A stretch of DNA of 64,000 nt from Prosopocoilus inquinatus (Eukaryota > Arthropoda > Insecta > Coleoptera > Lucanidae), in the NCBI GenBank assembly GCA_036172665.1, contig CM069870.1, positions 45,900,001-45,964,000 of the forward strand, given 5' to 3'. Below are positions 40,976-53,322 of this stretch, piece after piece. A program made the position numbers and the translations under genes. Below the pieces are notes generated by a model. The model ran no database searches. It was not told where the DNA came from and saw only the letters and a list, made by a program, of their open reading frames with translations. How positions within the stretch are numbered: the first letter of the stretch is position 1; each line of letters opens with the position of its first letter.

Positions 40976-42465
40976 TATTTGACGTTTCGATGGACTCCAG
41001 TAACTCTGATGTGAGATACTATGTTTTCGGACGCAGCAGAAGCTGGAAATAGTTTTAAAGGAAACAACACGCATTAGCGATGTTCCGGTGATGTATCTAA
41101 TCCATCCTTACTAATCTATCATTTTATTTTACGTTTGGATGGACTCCAGTATCTCTGATGTGAGATACGACGTTTTCGGACGCAGCAGAAGATGGAAATA
41201 GTTTTAAACGAAACAACACGCATTAGCGATGTTCCTGTGATGTATCTAAACGATCCTTACTCATCTATCATGTTATTTGACGTTTGGACGGACTCCAGTA
41301 ACTCTGATGTGAGATACAAAGTTCTCGGACGCAGCAGAAGCTGGAAATAGTTCTGAACGAAACAACACGTATTAGCATTGTTCCTGTGATGTATCTAAAC
41401 GATCCTTACTTATCTAACATGTTATTTAACGTTTGGATGGACTCCAGTAAGTCTGATGTGAGATACAAAGTTTTTGGACGCAGCAGGAGCTGGAAATAGT
41501 TTTAAACGAAACAACACGTATTAGCGTTGTTCCTGTGCTGTATCTAATCGATCCTTACTTATCTATCATGTTATTTGACGTTTCGATGGACTCCAGTAAC
41601 TCTGATGTGAGATAAGAAGTTTTCGGACGCAGCAGAAGCTGGAAATAGTTTTAAACGAAAAATCACGTATTAGCGTTGTTCCTGTGATGTATCTAATCGA
41701 TCCTTACTCATCTATCATGTTATTTGACGTTTGGATGGACTCCAGTAACTCTGATGAGAGATACAAAGATTTCGAACGCAGTAGAAGCTGGAAATAGTTT
41801 TGAACGAAACAACACCTATTAGCGTTGTTCCTGTGATGTATCTAAACGATCTTTACTTATCTAACATGTTATTTGACGTTTGGATGGACTCCAGTAAGTC
41901 TGATGTGAGATACAAAGTTTTGGGACGCAGTAGGAGCTGGAAATAGTTTTAAACGAAACAACACGTATTAGCGTTGTTCCTGTGCTGTATCTAATCGATC
42001 CTTACTTATCTATCATGTTATTTGACGTTTGGATGGACTCCAGTAACCCTGACGTGAGATACGAAGTTCTCGGACGCAGCAGAAGCTGGAAATAGTTTTA
42101 AACGAAACAACACCCTTTAGCGTTGTTCCTGTGACGTATCTAATCGATCCTTACTCATCTATCATGTTATTTGGCGTTACGATGGACTCTAGTAACTTAG
42201 ATGTGAGATACGAAGTTCTTGGACGCAGCTGAAGCTGGAAATAGTTTTAAACGAAACAACACGCATTAGCGTTGTTCCTGTGATGTATCTAATCGATCCC
42301 TACTTATCTATCATGTTATTTGACGTTTGGATGGACTACAGTAACCCTGACGTGAGATACGAAGTTCTCGGACGCAACAGAAGCTGGAAATAGTTTTAAA
42401 CGATACAACACGTATTAGCGTTGTTCCTGTGATGTATCTAATCGATCCTTACTCATCTATCATGT
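40976..42465 (+). repeat. Irregular satellite monomers, including an eight-monomer block shared with other regions
   Basis: Ten monomers. The first two (GATACTATG at 40976 and CCAGTATCTCTG at 41125) carry private changes. From 41274 the order is GGACGG class 1; TTTAACG class 2; class 1; class 7 with AAAGATTTCG; class 2 with GTTTTGGG; class 3; class 6 with GGCGTTACG; class 3. This module series is recognisable, with losses, at 4620-5364, 45148-45709 and 51833-52875. The last of these lacks one monomer through a hybrid junction at 51982. No other element is seen. Confidence 0.75.
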
Positions 42466-43806
42466 TATTTGACGTTTGGATGGACTCCAGTAGCTCTGAT
42501 GTGAGATAAGACGTTTTCTGAGGCAGCAGAAGCTGGAAATAGTTTTAAACGAAACAACACGCATTAGCGTTGTTCCTGTGATGTATCTAATCGATCCTTA
42601 CTTATCTGTCATGTTATTTGGCGTTTCGATGGACTCCAGTAGCTCTGATGTGAGATACGACGTTTTCGGACGCAGCAGAAGCTGGAAATAGTTTTAAACG
42701 AAACAACACGCATTAGCGTTGTTCCTGTGATGTATCTAATCGATCCTTACTCATCTATCATGTTATTTGACGTTTCGATAGACTCCAGTAACTCTAATGT
42801 GAGATACGAAGTTTTCGGACGCAGCAGAAGCTGGAAATAGTTTTAAACGAAACAACACGCATTAGCGTTGTTCCTGTGATGTATCTAATCGATCCTTACT
42901 TATCTATCATGTTATTTGACGTTTGGATGGACTCCAGTATCCCTGACGTGAGATACGAAGTTCTCGGACGCAGCAGAATCTGGAAAGAGTTTTAAACGAA
43001 ACAACACGCATTAGCGTTGTTCCTGTGACGTATCTAATCGATCCTTACTCATCTATCATGTTATTTGACGTTTGGATGGTCTCCAGTAACTCTAATGTGA
43101 GATACGAAATTTTCGGACGCAGCAGAAGCTGGAAATAGTTTTAAACGAAACAACACGCATTAGCGTTGTTCCTGTGATGTATCTAATCGATCCTTACTTA
43201 TCTATCATGTTATTTGACGTTTGGATGGACTCCAGTAACCCTGACGTGAGATACGAAGTTCTCGGACGCAGCAGAAGCTGGAAATAGTTTTAAACGAAAC
43301 AACACGTATTAGCGTTGTTCCTGTGATGTATCTAATCGATCCTTATTCACCTATCATGTTATTTGGCGTTTCGATGGACTCCAGTAACTCAGATGTGAGA
43401 TACGAAGTTCTCGGACCCAGCTGAAGCTAGAAATAGTTTTAAACGAAACAACACGCATTAGCGTTGTTCCTGTGCTGTATCTAATCGATCCTTACTTATC
43501 TATCATGTTATTTGACATTTCGATGGACTCCAGTAACTCTGATGTGAGATACGACGTTTTCGGACGCAGCAGCAGCTGGAAATAGTTTTAAACGAAACAA
43601 CACATATTAGCGTTGTTCCTGTAATGTATCTAATCGATCCTTACTCATCTATCATGTTATTTGAGGTTTGGACGTACTCCAGTAACTCTGATGTGAGATA
43701 CAAAGTTATCGGACGCAGCAGAAGCTGGAAATAGTTTTGGACGAAACAACACGTATTGGCGTTGTTCCTGTGATGTTTCTAAACGATCCTTACTTATCTA
43801 ACATGT
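42466..43806 (+). repeat. Irregular satellite monomers resembling the window's left edge and the 2385 block
   Basis: Monomers at 42466, 42615, 42764, 42913, 43062 and 43211 follow classes 4, 4, 5, 3, 5, 3. Apart from the extra monomer at 42764 this is the order at 1-745, and the rare AGAATCTGGAAAGAG change is shared by 299 and 42913. From 43360 the series class 6-like (AACTCAG) with GGACCCAGCTG, then GACATTTCG, then GAGGTTTGGACG repeats the order found at 2385-2831. Confidence 0.75.
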
Positions 43807-45147
43807 TATTTGACGTTTGGATGGACTCCAGTAAGTATGATGTGAGATACAATGTTTTTGGACGCAGCAGGAGCTGGAAATAGTTTTAAACGAAACAACA
43901 CGTTTTAGCGTTGTTCCTGTGCTGTATCTAATCGATACTTACTTATCTATCATGTTATTTGACGTTTCGATGGGCTCCAGTAACTCTGATGTGAGATACG
44001 ACGTTTTCGGACGCAGCAGAAGCTGGAAATAGTTTTAAAGGAAACAACACGCATTAGCGATTTTCCTGTGATGTATCTAATCGATCCTTACTCATCTATC
44101 ATGTTATTTTACGTTTGGATGGGCTCCAGTAACTCTGATGTGAGATACAAAGTTTTTGGACACAGCAGAAGCTGGAAATAGTTTTGAACGAAACAACACG
44201 TACTAGCGTTGTTCCTGTGATGTATCTAAACGATCCTTACTTATCTAACATGTTATTTGACGTTTGGATGGACTCCAGTAAGTCTGATGTGAGATACAAA
44301 GTTTTTGGACGCAGCAGGAGCTGGAAATAGTTTTAAACGAAACAACACGTTTTAGCGTTGTTCCTGTGCTGTATCTAATCGATACTTACTTATCTATCAT
44401 GTTATTTGACGTTTCGATGGGCTCCAGTAACTCTGATGTGAGATACGACGTTTTCGGACGCAGCAGAAGCTGGAAATAGTTTTAAACGAATCAACACGTA
44501 TTAGCGTTATTCCTGTGCTGTATCTAATCGATTCTTACTTATCTATCATGTTATTTGACGTTTCGATGGACTCCAGTAACTCTGATGTGAGATACGAAGT
44601 TTTCGGACGCAGCAGAAGCTGGAAATAGTTTTGAACGAAACAACACGTATTAGCGTTGTTCCTGTGATGTATCTAAACGATCCTTACTTATCTAACATGT
44701 TATTTGACGTTTGGATGGACTCCAGTAAGTCTGATGTGAGATACAAAGTTTTTGGACGCAGCAGGAGCTGGAAATAGTTTTAAACGAAACAACACGTTTT
44801 AGCGTTGTTCCTGTGCTGTATCTAATCGATACTTACTTATCTATCATGTTATTTGACGTTTCGATGGGCTCCAGTAACTCTGATGTGAGATACGACGTTT
44901 TCGGACGCAGCAGAAGCTGGAAATAGTTTTAAAGGAAACAACACGCATTAGCGATTTTCCTGTGATGTATCTAATCGATCCTTACTCATCTATCATGTTA
45001 TTTTACGTTTGGATGGGCTCCAGTAACTCTGATGTGAGATACAAAGTTTTTGGACACAGCAGAAGCTGGAAATAGTTTTGAACGAAACAACACGTACTAG
45101 CGTTGTTCCTGTGATATATCTAATCGATCCTTACTTTTCTAACATGT
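43807..45147 (+). repeat. Three-monomer (447-bp) higher-order repeat, three copies
   Basis: Copies start at 43807, 44254 and 44701. Each has a class 2 monomer, a GATGGGCTCC monomer preceded by ACGTTTTAGCG and GATACTTACTT, and a third monomer. The third monomer is TATTTTACG with GATGGGCTCC in copies 1 and 3 and a plain class 1 monomer in copy 2. Copies 1 and 3 share private changes (GGACACAGC, GCGATTTTCC, TAAAGGAAAC), so a 6-monomer duplication followed by local exchange is as good an explanation as three independent copies. Confidence 0.78.
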
Positions 45148-46156
45148 TATTTAACGTTTGGATGGACTCCAGTAAGTCTGATGTGAGATACAAAGTTTTT
45201 GGACGCAGCAGGAGCTGGAAATAGTTTTAAACGAAACAACACGTATTAGCGTTGTTCCTGTGATGTATCTAATCGATCCTTACTTATCTATCATGTTATT
45301 TGACGTTTCGATGGACTCCAGTAACTCTGATGTGAGATACGACGTTTTCGGACGCAGCAGAAGCTGGAAATAGTTTTAAACGAAACAACACGTATTAGCG
45401 TTGTTCCTGTGAGGTATCTAATCGACCCTTACTCATCTATCATGTTATTTGACGTTTGGATGGACTCCAGTAACTCTGATAAGAGATACAAAGATTTCGG
45501 ACGCAGCAGAAGCTGGAAATAGTTTTGAACGAAACAACACCTATTAGCGTTTTTCCTGTGATGTATCTAAACTATCCTTACTTATCTAACATGCTATTTG
45601 ACGTTTGGATGGACTCCAGTAAGTCTGATGTGAGATACAAAGTTTTGGGACGCAGCAGGAGCTGGAAATAGTTTTAAACGAAACAACAAGTATTAGCGAT
45701 CTATCATGTTATTTGACGTTTGGACGGACTCCAGTAACTCTGATGAGAGATACAAAGTTCTCGGACGCAGTAGAAGCTGGAAATAGTTTTGAACGAAACA
45801 ACACGTATTAGCGTTGTTCCTGTGATGTATCTAAACGATCCTTACTTATCTAACATGTTATTTGACGTTTGGATGGACTCCTGTAAGTCTGATGTTAGAT
45901 ACAAAGTTTTTGGACGCAGCAGGAGCTGGAAATAGTTTTAAACGAAACAACACGTATTAGCGTTGTTCCTGTGCTGTATCTAATCGATCCTTACTCATAT
46001 ATCATGTTATTTGGCGTTTCGATGGACTCCAGTAGCTCTGATGTGACATACGACGTTTTCGGAAGCAGCAGAAGCTGGAAATAGTTTTAAACGAAACAAC
46101 ACGCATTAGCGTTGTTCCTGTGATGTATCTAATCGATCCTTACTCATCTATCATGT
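45148..46156 (+). repeat. Irregular satellite monomers around the 34-bp deletion
   Basis: Before the deletion the order is TTTAACG class 2 (45148), class 1 (45297), a class 7-like monomer with GATAAGAG and AAAGATTTCGG (45446), then the truncated class 2 monomer. After it come a GGACGG class 7 monomer (45710), a class 2 monomer with CTCCTGTAAG and GATGTTAG (45859) and a GGCG class 4 monomer with the private change GTGACATAC (46008). GTGACATAC recurs at 46767, which indicates a duplication of about five monomers plus the 14-bp insertion. Confidence 0.75.
45595..45709 (+). repeat. Truncated monomer, 115 bp, with a 34-bp deletion
   Basis: The next monomer starts 115 instead of 149 bases downstream. 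The sequence reads TATTAGCG and then ATCTATCATGTT, so the 34 bases between them, which include GATGTATCTAATCGATCC, are missing. The break lies at 45698-45701; its exact place is ambiguous because GCGAT also occurs as a normal variant at this site, so short shared bases flank the deletion. One of the two length-changing events I find in the window. The monomer is class 2 with GTTTTGGG, the fourth module of the block starting at 45148. Confidence 0.92.
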
Positions 46157-46319
46157 TATTTGGCGTTTCGATGGACTCCAGTAAGTCTGATGTTAGATAC
46201 AAAGTTTTGGGACGCAGCAGGAGCTGGAAATAGTTTTAAACGAAACAACACGGATTGGCGTTGTTCCTGTGCTGTATCTAATGTGCTGTATCTAATCGAT
46301 CCATACTTATCTATCATGT
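46157..46319 (+). repeat. Expanded monomer, 163 bp, with a 14-bp tandem duplication
   Basis: The distance to the next monomer is 163 instead of 149 bases because GTGCTGTATCTAAT occurs twice in direct succession (46269-46282 and 46283-46296). The insertion shifts the reading frame inside the satellite, which is why an 80-codon open frame (46160-46402) spans this monomer and the next. The duplicated segment covers monomer positions 112-125, just inside the segment removed from the truncated monomer about 570 bp upstream. Confidence 0.93.
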
Positions 46320-49300
46320 TATTTGACGTTTCGATGGACTCCAGTAACTCTGATTTGAGATACGACGTTTTCGGACGCAGCAGATGCTGGAAACAGTTTT
46401 AAACGAAACAACACGTATTAGCGTTGTTCCTGTGATGTATCTAATCGATCCTTACTTATCTATCATGTTGTTTTACGTTTGGATGGACTCCAGTAACTCT
46501 GATGTGAGATACAAAGTTTTCGGACGCAGCAGAAGCTGGAAATAATTTTGAACGAAACAACACGTATTAGCGATGTTCCTGTGATGTATCTAATCGATCC
46601 TTACTCATCTATCATATTATTTTACGTTTGGATGGACTTCAGTAACTCTGATGTGAGATACAAAGTTTTTGGACGCAGCAGGAGCTGGAAATAGTTTTAA
46701 ACGAAACAACACGTATTAGCGTTGTTCCTGTGCTGTATCTAATCGATCCTTACTCATATATCATGTTATTTGGCGTTTCGATGGACTCCAGTAGCTCTGA
46801 TGTGACATACGACGTTTTCGGACGCAGCAGAAGCTGGAAATAGTTTTAAACGAAACAACACGCATTAGCGTTGTTCCTGTGATGTATCTAATCGATTCTT
46901 ACTCATCTATCATGTTATTTGGCGTTTCGATGGACTCCAGTAAGTCTGATGTGAGGTACAAAGTTTTGGGACGCAGCAGGAGCTGGAAATAGTTTTTAAC
47001 GAAACAACACGGATTAGCGTTGTTCCTGTGCTGTATCTAATCGAACCTTACTTATCTATCATGTTATTTGACGTTTCGATGGACTCCAGTAACTTAGATG
47101 TGAGATACGAAGTTCTCGGACGCAGCTGAAGCTAGAAATAGTTTTAAACGAAACAACACGCATTGGCGTTGTTACTGTGATGTATCTAATCGATCCTTAC
47201 TTATCTATCATGTTATTTGACGTTTGGATGGACTCCAGTAACCCTGACGTGAGATACGAAGTTCTCGGACGCAGCAGAATCTGGAAATAGTTTTAAACGA
47301 AACAACACGCATTAGCGTTGTTCCTGTGATGTATCTAATCGATCCTTACTCAACTATCATGTTATTTGACGTTTCGATGGACTCCTGTAACTCTAATGCG
47401 AGATACGAAATTTTCGGACGCAGCAGAAGCTGGAAATAGTTTTAAATGAAACAACACGCATTAGCGTTGTTCCTGTGATGTATCTAATCGATCCTTACTT
47501 ATCTATCATGTTATTTGACGTTTGGATGGACTCCAGTAACCCTGACGTGAGATACGAAGTTCTCGGACGCAGCAGAATCTGGAAATAGTTTTAAACGAAA
47601 CAACACGCATTAGCGTTGTTCCTGTGATGTATCTAATCGATCCTTACTCAACTATCATGTTATTTGACGTTTCGATGGACTCCAGTAACTCTAATGCGAG
47701 ATACGAAATTTTCGGACGCAGCAGAAGCTGGAAATAGTTTTAAACGAAACAACACGCATTAGCGTTGTTCCTGTGATGTATCTAATCGATCCTTACTTAT
47801 CTATCAAGTTATTTGACGTTTGGATGGACTCTAGTAACCCTGACGTGAGATACGAAGTTCTCGGACGCAGCAGAAGCTAGAAATAGTTTTAAACGAAACA
47901 ACACGCATTAGCGTTGTTCCTGTGTAGTATCTAATCGATCCTTACCTATCTATCATGTTATTTGACATTTCGATGGACTCCAGTAGCTCTGATGTGATAT
48001 ACGACGTTTTCGGACGCAGCAGCAGCTGAAAATAGTTTTTAACGAAACAACACATATTAGCGTTGTTCCTGTGATTTATCTAATCGATCCTTACTCATCT
48101 ATCATGTTATTTGACGTTTGGACGGACTCCAGTAACCCTGATGTGAGATACAAAGTTATCGGACGCAGCAGAAGCTGGAAATAGTTTTGAACGAAACAAC
48201 ACGTATTAGCGTTGTTCCTGTGCTGTATCTAATCGATCCATACTTATCTATCATGTTATTTGACGTTTCGATGGACTCCAGTAACTCTGATGTGAGATAC
48301 GACGTTTTCGGACGCAGCAGATGCTGGAAATAGTTTTAAACGAAACAACACGTATTAGCGTTGTTCCTGTGATGTATCTAATCGATCCTTACTTATCTAT
48401 CATGTTGTTTTACGTTTGGATGGACTCCAGTAACTCTGATGTGAGATACAAAGTTTTCGGACGCAGCAGAAGCTGGAAATAATTTTGAACGAAACAACAC
48501 GTATTAGCGATGTTCCTGTGATGTATCTAATCGATCCTTACTCATCTATCATATTATTTTACGTTTGGATGGACTTCAGTAACTCTGATGTGAGATACAA
48601 AGTTTTTGGACGCAGCAGAAGCTGGAAATAGTTTTGAACGAAACAACACGTATTAGCGTTTTTCCTGTGATGTATCTAATCGATCCTTACTTTTCTATCA
48701 TGTTATTTGACGTTTCGATGGACTCCAGTAACTCTGATGTGAGATACGATGTTTTCGGACGCAGCAGAAGCTGGAAATAGTTTTAAACGAAACAACACGC
48801 ATTAGCGATGTTCCTGTGATGTATCTAAACGATCCTTACTTATCTATCATATTACTTGATATTTCGATGGACTCCAGTTACTCTGATGTGAGATACGACG
48901 TTTTCGGACGCAGCAGCAGCTGGAAATAGTTTTAAACGAAACAACACATATTAGCGTTGTTCCTGTAATGTATCTAATCGATCCTTACTCATCTATCATG
49001 TTATTCGACGTTTGGATGGACTCCAGTAACTCTGATGTGAGATACAAAGATTTCTGACGCAGCAGAAGCTGGAAATAGTTTTGAACGAAACAACACGTAT
49101 TAGCGTTGTTCCTGTGATGTATCTAATCGATCCTTACTTAGCTACTATGTTATTTGACGTTACGATGGACTCCAGTAACTCTGATGTGAGATACAAAGAT
49201 TTCGGACGCAGCAGAAGCTGGAAATAGTTTTGAACGAAGCAACACGTATTAGCGTTGTTCCTGTGATGTATCTAATCGATCCTTACTTAGCTACTATGTT

Positions 49301-49746
49301 ATTTGACGTTTCGATGGACTCCAGTAAGTCTGATGTGAGATACAAAGTTTTTGGACGCAGCAGGAGCTGGAAATAGTTTTAAACGAAACAACACGTTTTA
49401 GCGTTGTTCCTGTGCTCTATCTAATCGATCCTTACTTATCTATCATGTTATTTGACGTTTCGATGGGCTCCAGTAACTCTGATGTGAGATACGACGTTTT
49501 CGGACGCAGCAGAAGCTGGAAATAGTTTTAAACGAAACAACACGCATTAGCGATGTTCCTGTGATGTATCTAATCGATCCTTACTCATCTATCATGTTAT
49601 TTTACGTTTGGATGGACTCCAGTAACTCTGATGTGAGATACAAAGTTTTTGGACGCAGCAGAAGCTGGAAATAGTTTTGAACGAAACAACACGTATTAGC
49701 GTTGTTCCTGTGATGTATCTAATCAATCCTTACTTTTCTATCATGT
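46320..49746 (+). repeat. Irregular satellite monomers with 2- and 13-monomer duplications (23 monomers)
   Basis: Three monomers at 46320, 46469 and 46618, marked by GCAGATGCTGG, TGTTTTACG with AAATAATTTTG, and ATATTATTTTACG with GGACTTCAG, recur at 48257, 48406 and 48555, 13 monomers (1,937 bp) later. The pair at 47214 and 47363 (class 3 with AGAATCTGG, then class 5 with AATGCGAG) is repeated in tandem at 47512 and 47661. The end (48704-49746) holds ancestors or relatives of modules used in the next array: GATGGGCTCC at 49449 and TATTTTACG at 49598. No gene or other element is seen. Confidence 0.78.
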
Positions 49747-51981
49747 TATTTGTCGTTTCGATGGACTCCAGTAACTCTGATGTGAGATACGACGTTTTCG
49801 GACGCAGCAGAAGCTGGAAATAGTTTTAAACGAAACAACACGCATTAGCGTTGTTCCTGTGATGTATCTAATCGATCCTTACTCATCTATCAAGTTATTT
49901 GACGTTTCGATGGACTCCAGTAACTCTAATGTGAGAAGCGAAATTTTCGGACGCAGCAGAAGCTGGAAATAGTTTTAAACGAAACAACACGCATTAGCGT
50001 TGTTCCTGTGATGTATCTAATCGATACTTACTTATCTATCATGTTATTTGACGTTTGGATGGACTCCAGTAAAACTGACGTGAGATACGAAGTTCTCGGA
50101 CGCAGCAGAAGCTGGAAATAATTTTAAACGAAACAACACGCATTAGCGTTGTTCCTGTGATGTATCTAATCGATCCTTACTTATCTATCATGTTATTTGA
50201 CGTATGGATGGACTCCAGTAACCCTGACGTGAGATACGAAGTTCTCGGACGCAGCAGAAGCTGGAAATAGTTTTGAACTAAACAACACGTATTGGCGTTG
50301 TTCCTGTGATGTATCTAATCGATTATTACTCATCTATCATGTTATTTGACGTTTGGATGGACTCCAGTTACTCTGATGTGAGATACAAAGTTTTTGGACG
50401 CAGCAGAAGCTGGAAATAGTTTTGAACGAAACAACACGTATTAGCGTTGTTCCTGTGATATATCTAATCGATCCTTACTTAGCTACTATGTTATTTGACG
50501 TTTCGATATACTCCAGTAACTCTAATGTGAGATACGAAATTTTCGGACGCAGCAGCAGCTGGCAATAGTTTGAAACGAGACAACAAATATTAGCGTTGTT
50601 CCTGTGATGTACCTATTCGATCCTTACTCATCTATCATGTTATTTGACGTTTGGACGGACTCCAGTAACTCTGATGAGAGATACAAAGTTCTCGGACGCA
50701 GTAGAAGCTGGAAATAGTTTTGAACGAAACAACACGTATTAGCGTTGTTCCTGTGATGTATCTAAACGATCCTTACTTATCTAACATGTTATTTGACGTT
50801 TCGATGGACTCCAGTAAGTCTGATGTGAGATACAAAGTTTTTGGACGCAGCAGGAGCTGGAAATAGTTTTAAACGAAACAACACGTATTAGCGTTGTTCC
50901 TGTGCTGTATCTAATCGATCCTTACTCATATATCATGTTATTTGGCGTTTCGATGGACTCCAGTTACTCTGATGTGAGATACGACGTTTTCGGACGCAGC
51001 AGCAGCTGGAAATAGTTTTAAACGAAACAATACCTATTAGCGTTGTTCCTGTAATGTATCTAATCGATCCTTACTCATCTATCATGTTATTTGACGTTTG
51101 GACGGACTCCAGTAACTCTGATGTGAGATACAAAGTTATCGGACGCAGCAGAAGCTGGAAATAGTTTTGAACGAAACAACACGTATTAGCGTTGTTCCTG
51201 TGATGTATCTAAACGATCCTTACTTATCTAACATGTTATTTGACGTTTGGATGGACTCCAGTAAGTCTGATGTGAGATAAAAAGTTCTTGGACGCAGCAG
51301 GAGCTGGAAATAGTTTTAAACGAAACAACACGTTTTAGCGTTGTTCCTGTGCTGTATCTAATCGATCCTTACTTATCTATCATGTTATTTGACGTTTCGA
51401 TGGGCTCCAGTAACTCTGATGTGAGATACGACGTTTTCGGACGCAGCAGAAGCTGGAAATAGTTTTAAACGAAACAACACGCATTAGCGATGTTCCTGTG
51501 ATGTATCTAATCGATCCTTACTCATCTATCATGTTATTTTACGTTTGGATGGACTCCAGTAACTCTGATGTGAGATACAAAGTTTTTGGACGCAGCAGAA
51601 GCTGGAAATAGTTTTGAACGAAACAACACGTATTAGCGTTGTTCCTGTGATGTATCTAATCGATCCTTACTTTTCTATCATGTTATTTGACGTTTCGATG
51701 GACTCCAGTAACTCTGATGTGAGATACGACGTTTTCGGACGCAGCAGAAGCTGGAAATAGTTTTAAACGAAACAACACGAATTAGCGATGTTCCCGTGAT
51801 GTATCTAAACGATCCTTACTCATCTATCATGTTATTTGACGTTTGGACGGACTCCAGTAACTCTGATGTGAGATACAAAGTTCTCGGACGCAGCAGAAGC
51901 TGGAAATAGTTTTGAACGAAACAACACCTATTAGCGTTGTTTCTGTGATGTATCTAAACGATCCTTACTTATCTAACATGT

Positions 51982-52130
51982 TATTTAACGTTTCGATGGA
52001 CTCCAGTAAGTCTGATGTGAGATACGACGTTTTCGGACGCAGCAGAAGCTGGAAATAGTTTTAAACGAAACAACACGTATTAGCGTTGTTCCTGTGATGT
52101 ATCTAATCGATCCTTACTCATCTATCATGT
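51982..52130 (+). repeat. Hybrid monomer joining two adjacent parents
   Basis: It begins as the TTTAACG class 2 monomer (compare 41423 and 53919) and continues from about position 43 as GACGTTTTCGG, the middle of the following class 1 monomer (compare 41572). One monomer's length has been lost between them with register kept. The same hybrid occurs at 54217, so it was duplicated with its unit. Confidence 0.7.
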
Positions 52131-53173
52131 TATTTGACGTTTGGATGGACTCCAGTAACTCTGATGAGAGATACAAAGATTTCGGACGCAGCAGAAGCTG
52201 GAAATAGTTTTGAACGAAACAACACCTATTAGCGTTGTTCCTGTGATGTATCTAAACGATCCTTACTTATCTAACATGTTATTTGACGTTTGGATGGACT
52301 CCAGTAAGTCTGATGTGAGATACAAAGTTTTGGGACGCAGCAGGAACTGGAAATAGTTTTAAACGAAACAACACGTATTAGCGTTGTTCCTGTGCTGTAT
52401 CTAATCGATCCTTACTTATCTATCATGTTATTTGACGTTTTAATGGACTCCAGTAACCCTGACGTGAGATACGAAGTTCTCGGACGCAGCAGAAGCTGGA
52501 AATAGTTTTAAACGAAACAACACCCATTAGCGTTGTTTCTGTGATGTATCTAATCGATCCTTACTCATCTATCATGTTATTTGGCGTTACGATGGACTCC
52601 AGTAACTTAGATGTGAGATACGAAGTTCTCGGACGCAGCTGAAGCTAGAAATAGTTTTAAACAAAGCAACACGCATTAGCGTTGTTCCTGTGATGTATCT
52701 AATCGATCCTTACTTATCTATCATGTTATTTGACGTTTGGATGGACTCCAGTAACCCTGACGTGAGATACGAAGTTCCCGGACGCAGCAGAAGCTGGAAA
52801 TAGTTTTGAACGAAACAACACGTATTAGCGTTGTTCCTGTGATATATCTAATCGATCCTTACTTAGCTACTATGTTATTTGACGTTTCGATATACTCCAG
52901 TAACTCTAATGTGAGATACGAAATTTTCGGACGCAGCAGCAGCTGGCAATAGTTTGAAACGAGACAACAAATATTAGCGTTGTTCCTGTGATGTACCTAA
53001 TCGATCCTTACTCATCTATAATGTTATTTGACGTTTGGACGGACTCCAGTAACTCTGATGAGAGATACAAAGTTCTCGGACGCAGTAGAAGCTGGAAATA
53101 GTTTTGAACGAAACAACACGTATTAGCGTTGTTCCTGTGATGTATCTAAACGATCCTTACTTATCTAACATGT

Positions 53174-53322
53174 TATTTGACGTTTCGATGGACTCCAGTA
53201 AGTCTGATGTGAGATAAAAAGTTCTTGGATTCAGCAGGAGCTGGAAATAGTTTTAAAGGAAACAACACGTTTTAGCGTTGTTCCTGTGCTGTATCTAATC
53301 GATCCTTACTTATCTGTCATGT
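53174..53322 (+). repeat. Hybrid monomer replacing four modules in unit 2
   Basis: The front (CGATGGACTCCAGTAAG) is that of module W and the back (GATAAAAAGTTCTTGG) that of module Z, so W, X, Y and Z of the other units are represented by one monomer and 447 bp (3 x 149) are missing. The parents are identical between about position 21 and 42, where the exchange must lie. It also has a private GGATTCAGC and TAAAGGAAAC. Confidence 0.8.

Noticed and set aside
46160..46402. 80-codon open reading frame
   Set aside because: It is satellite sequence kept open by the 14-bp duplication, which shifts the frame past the usual stops. Its translation shares satellite-derived segments with the 40718 frame because both read the same repeat.
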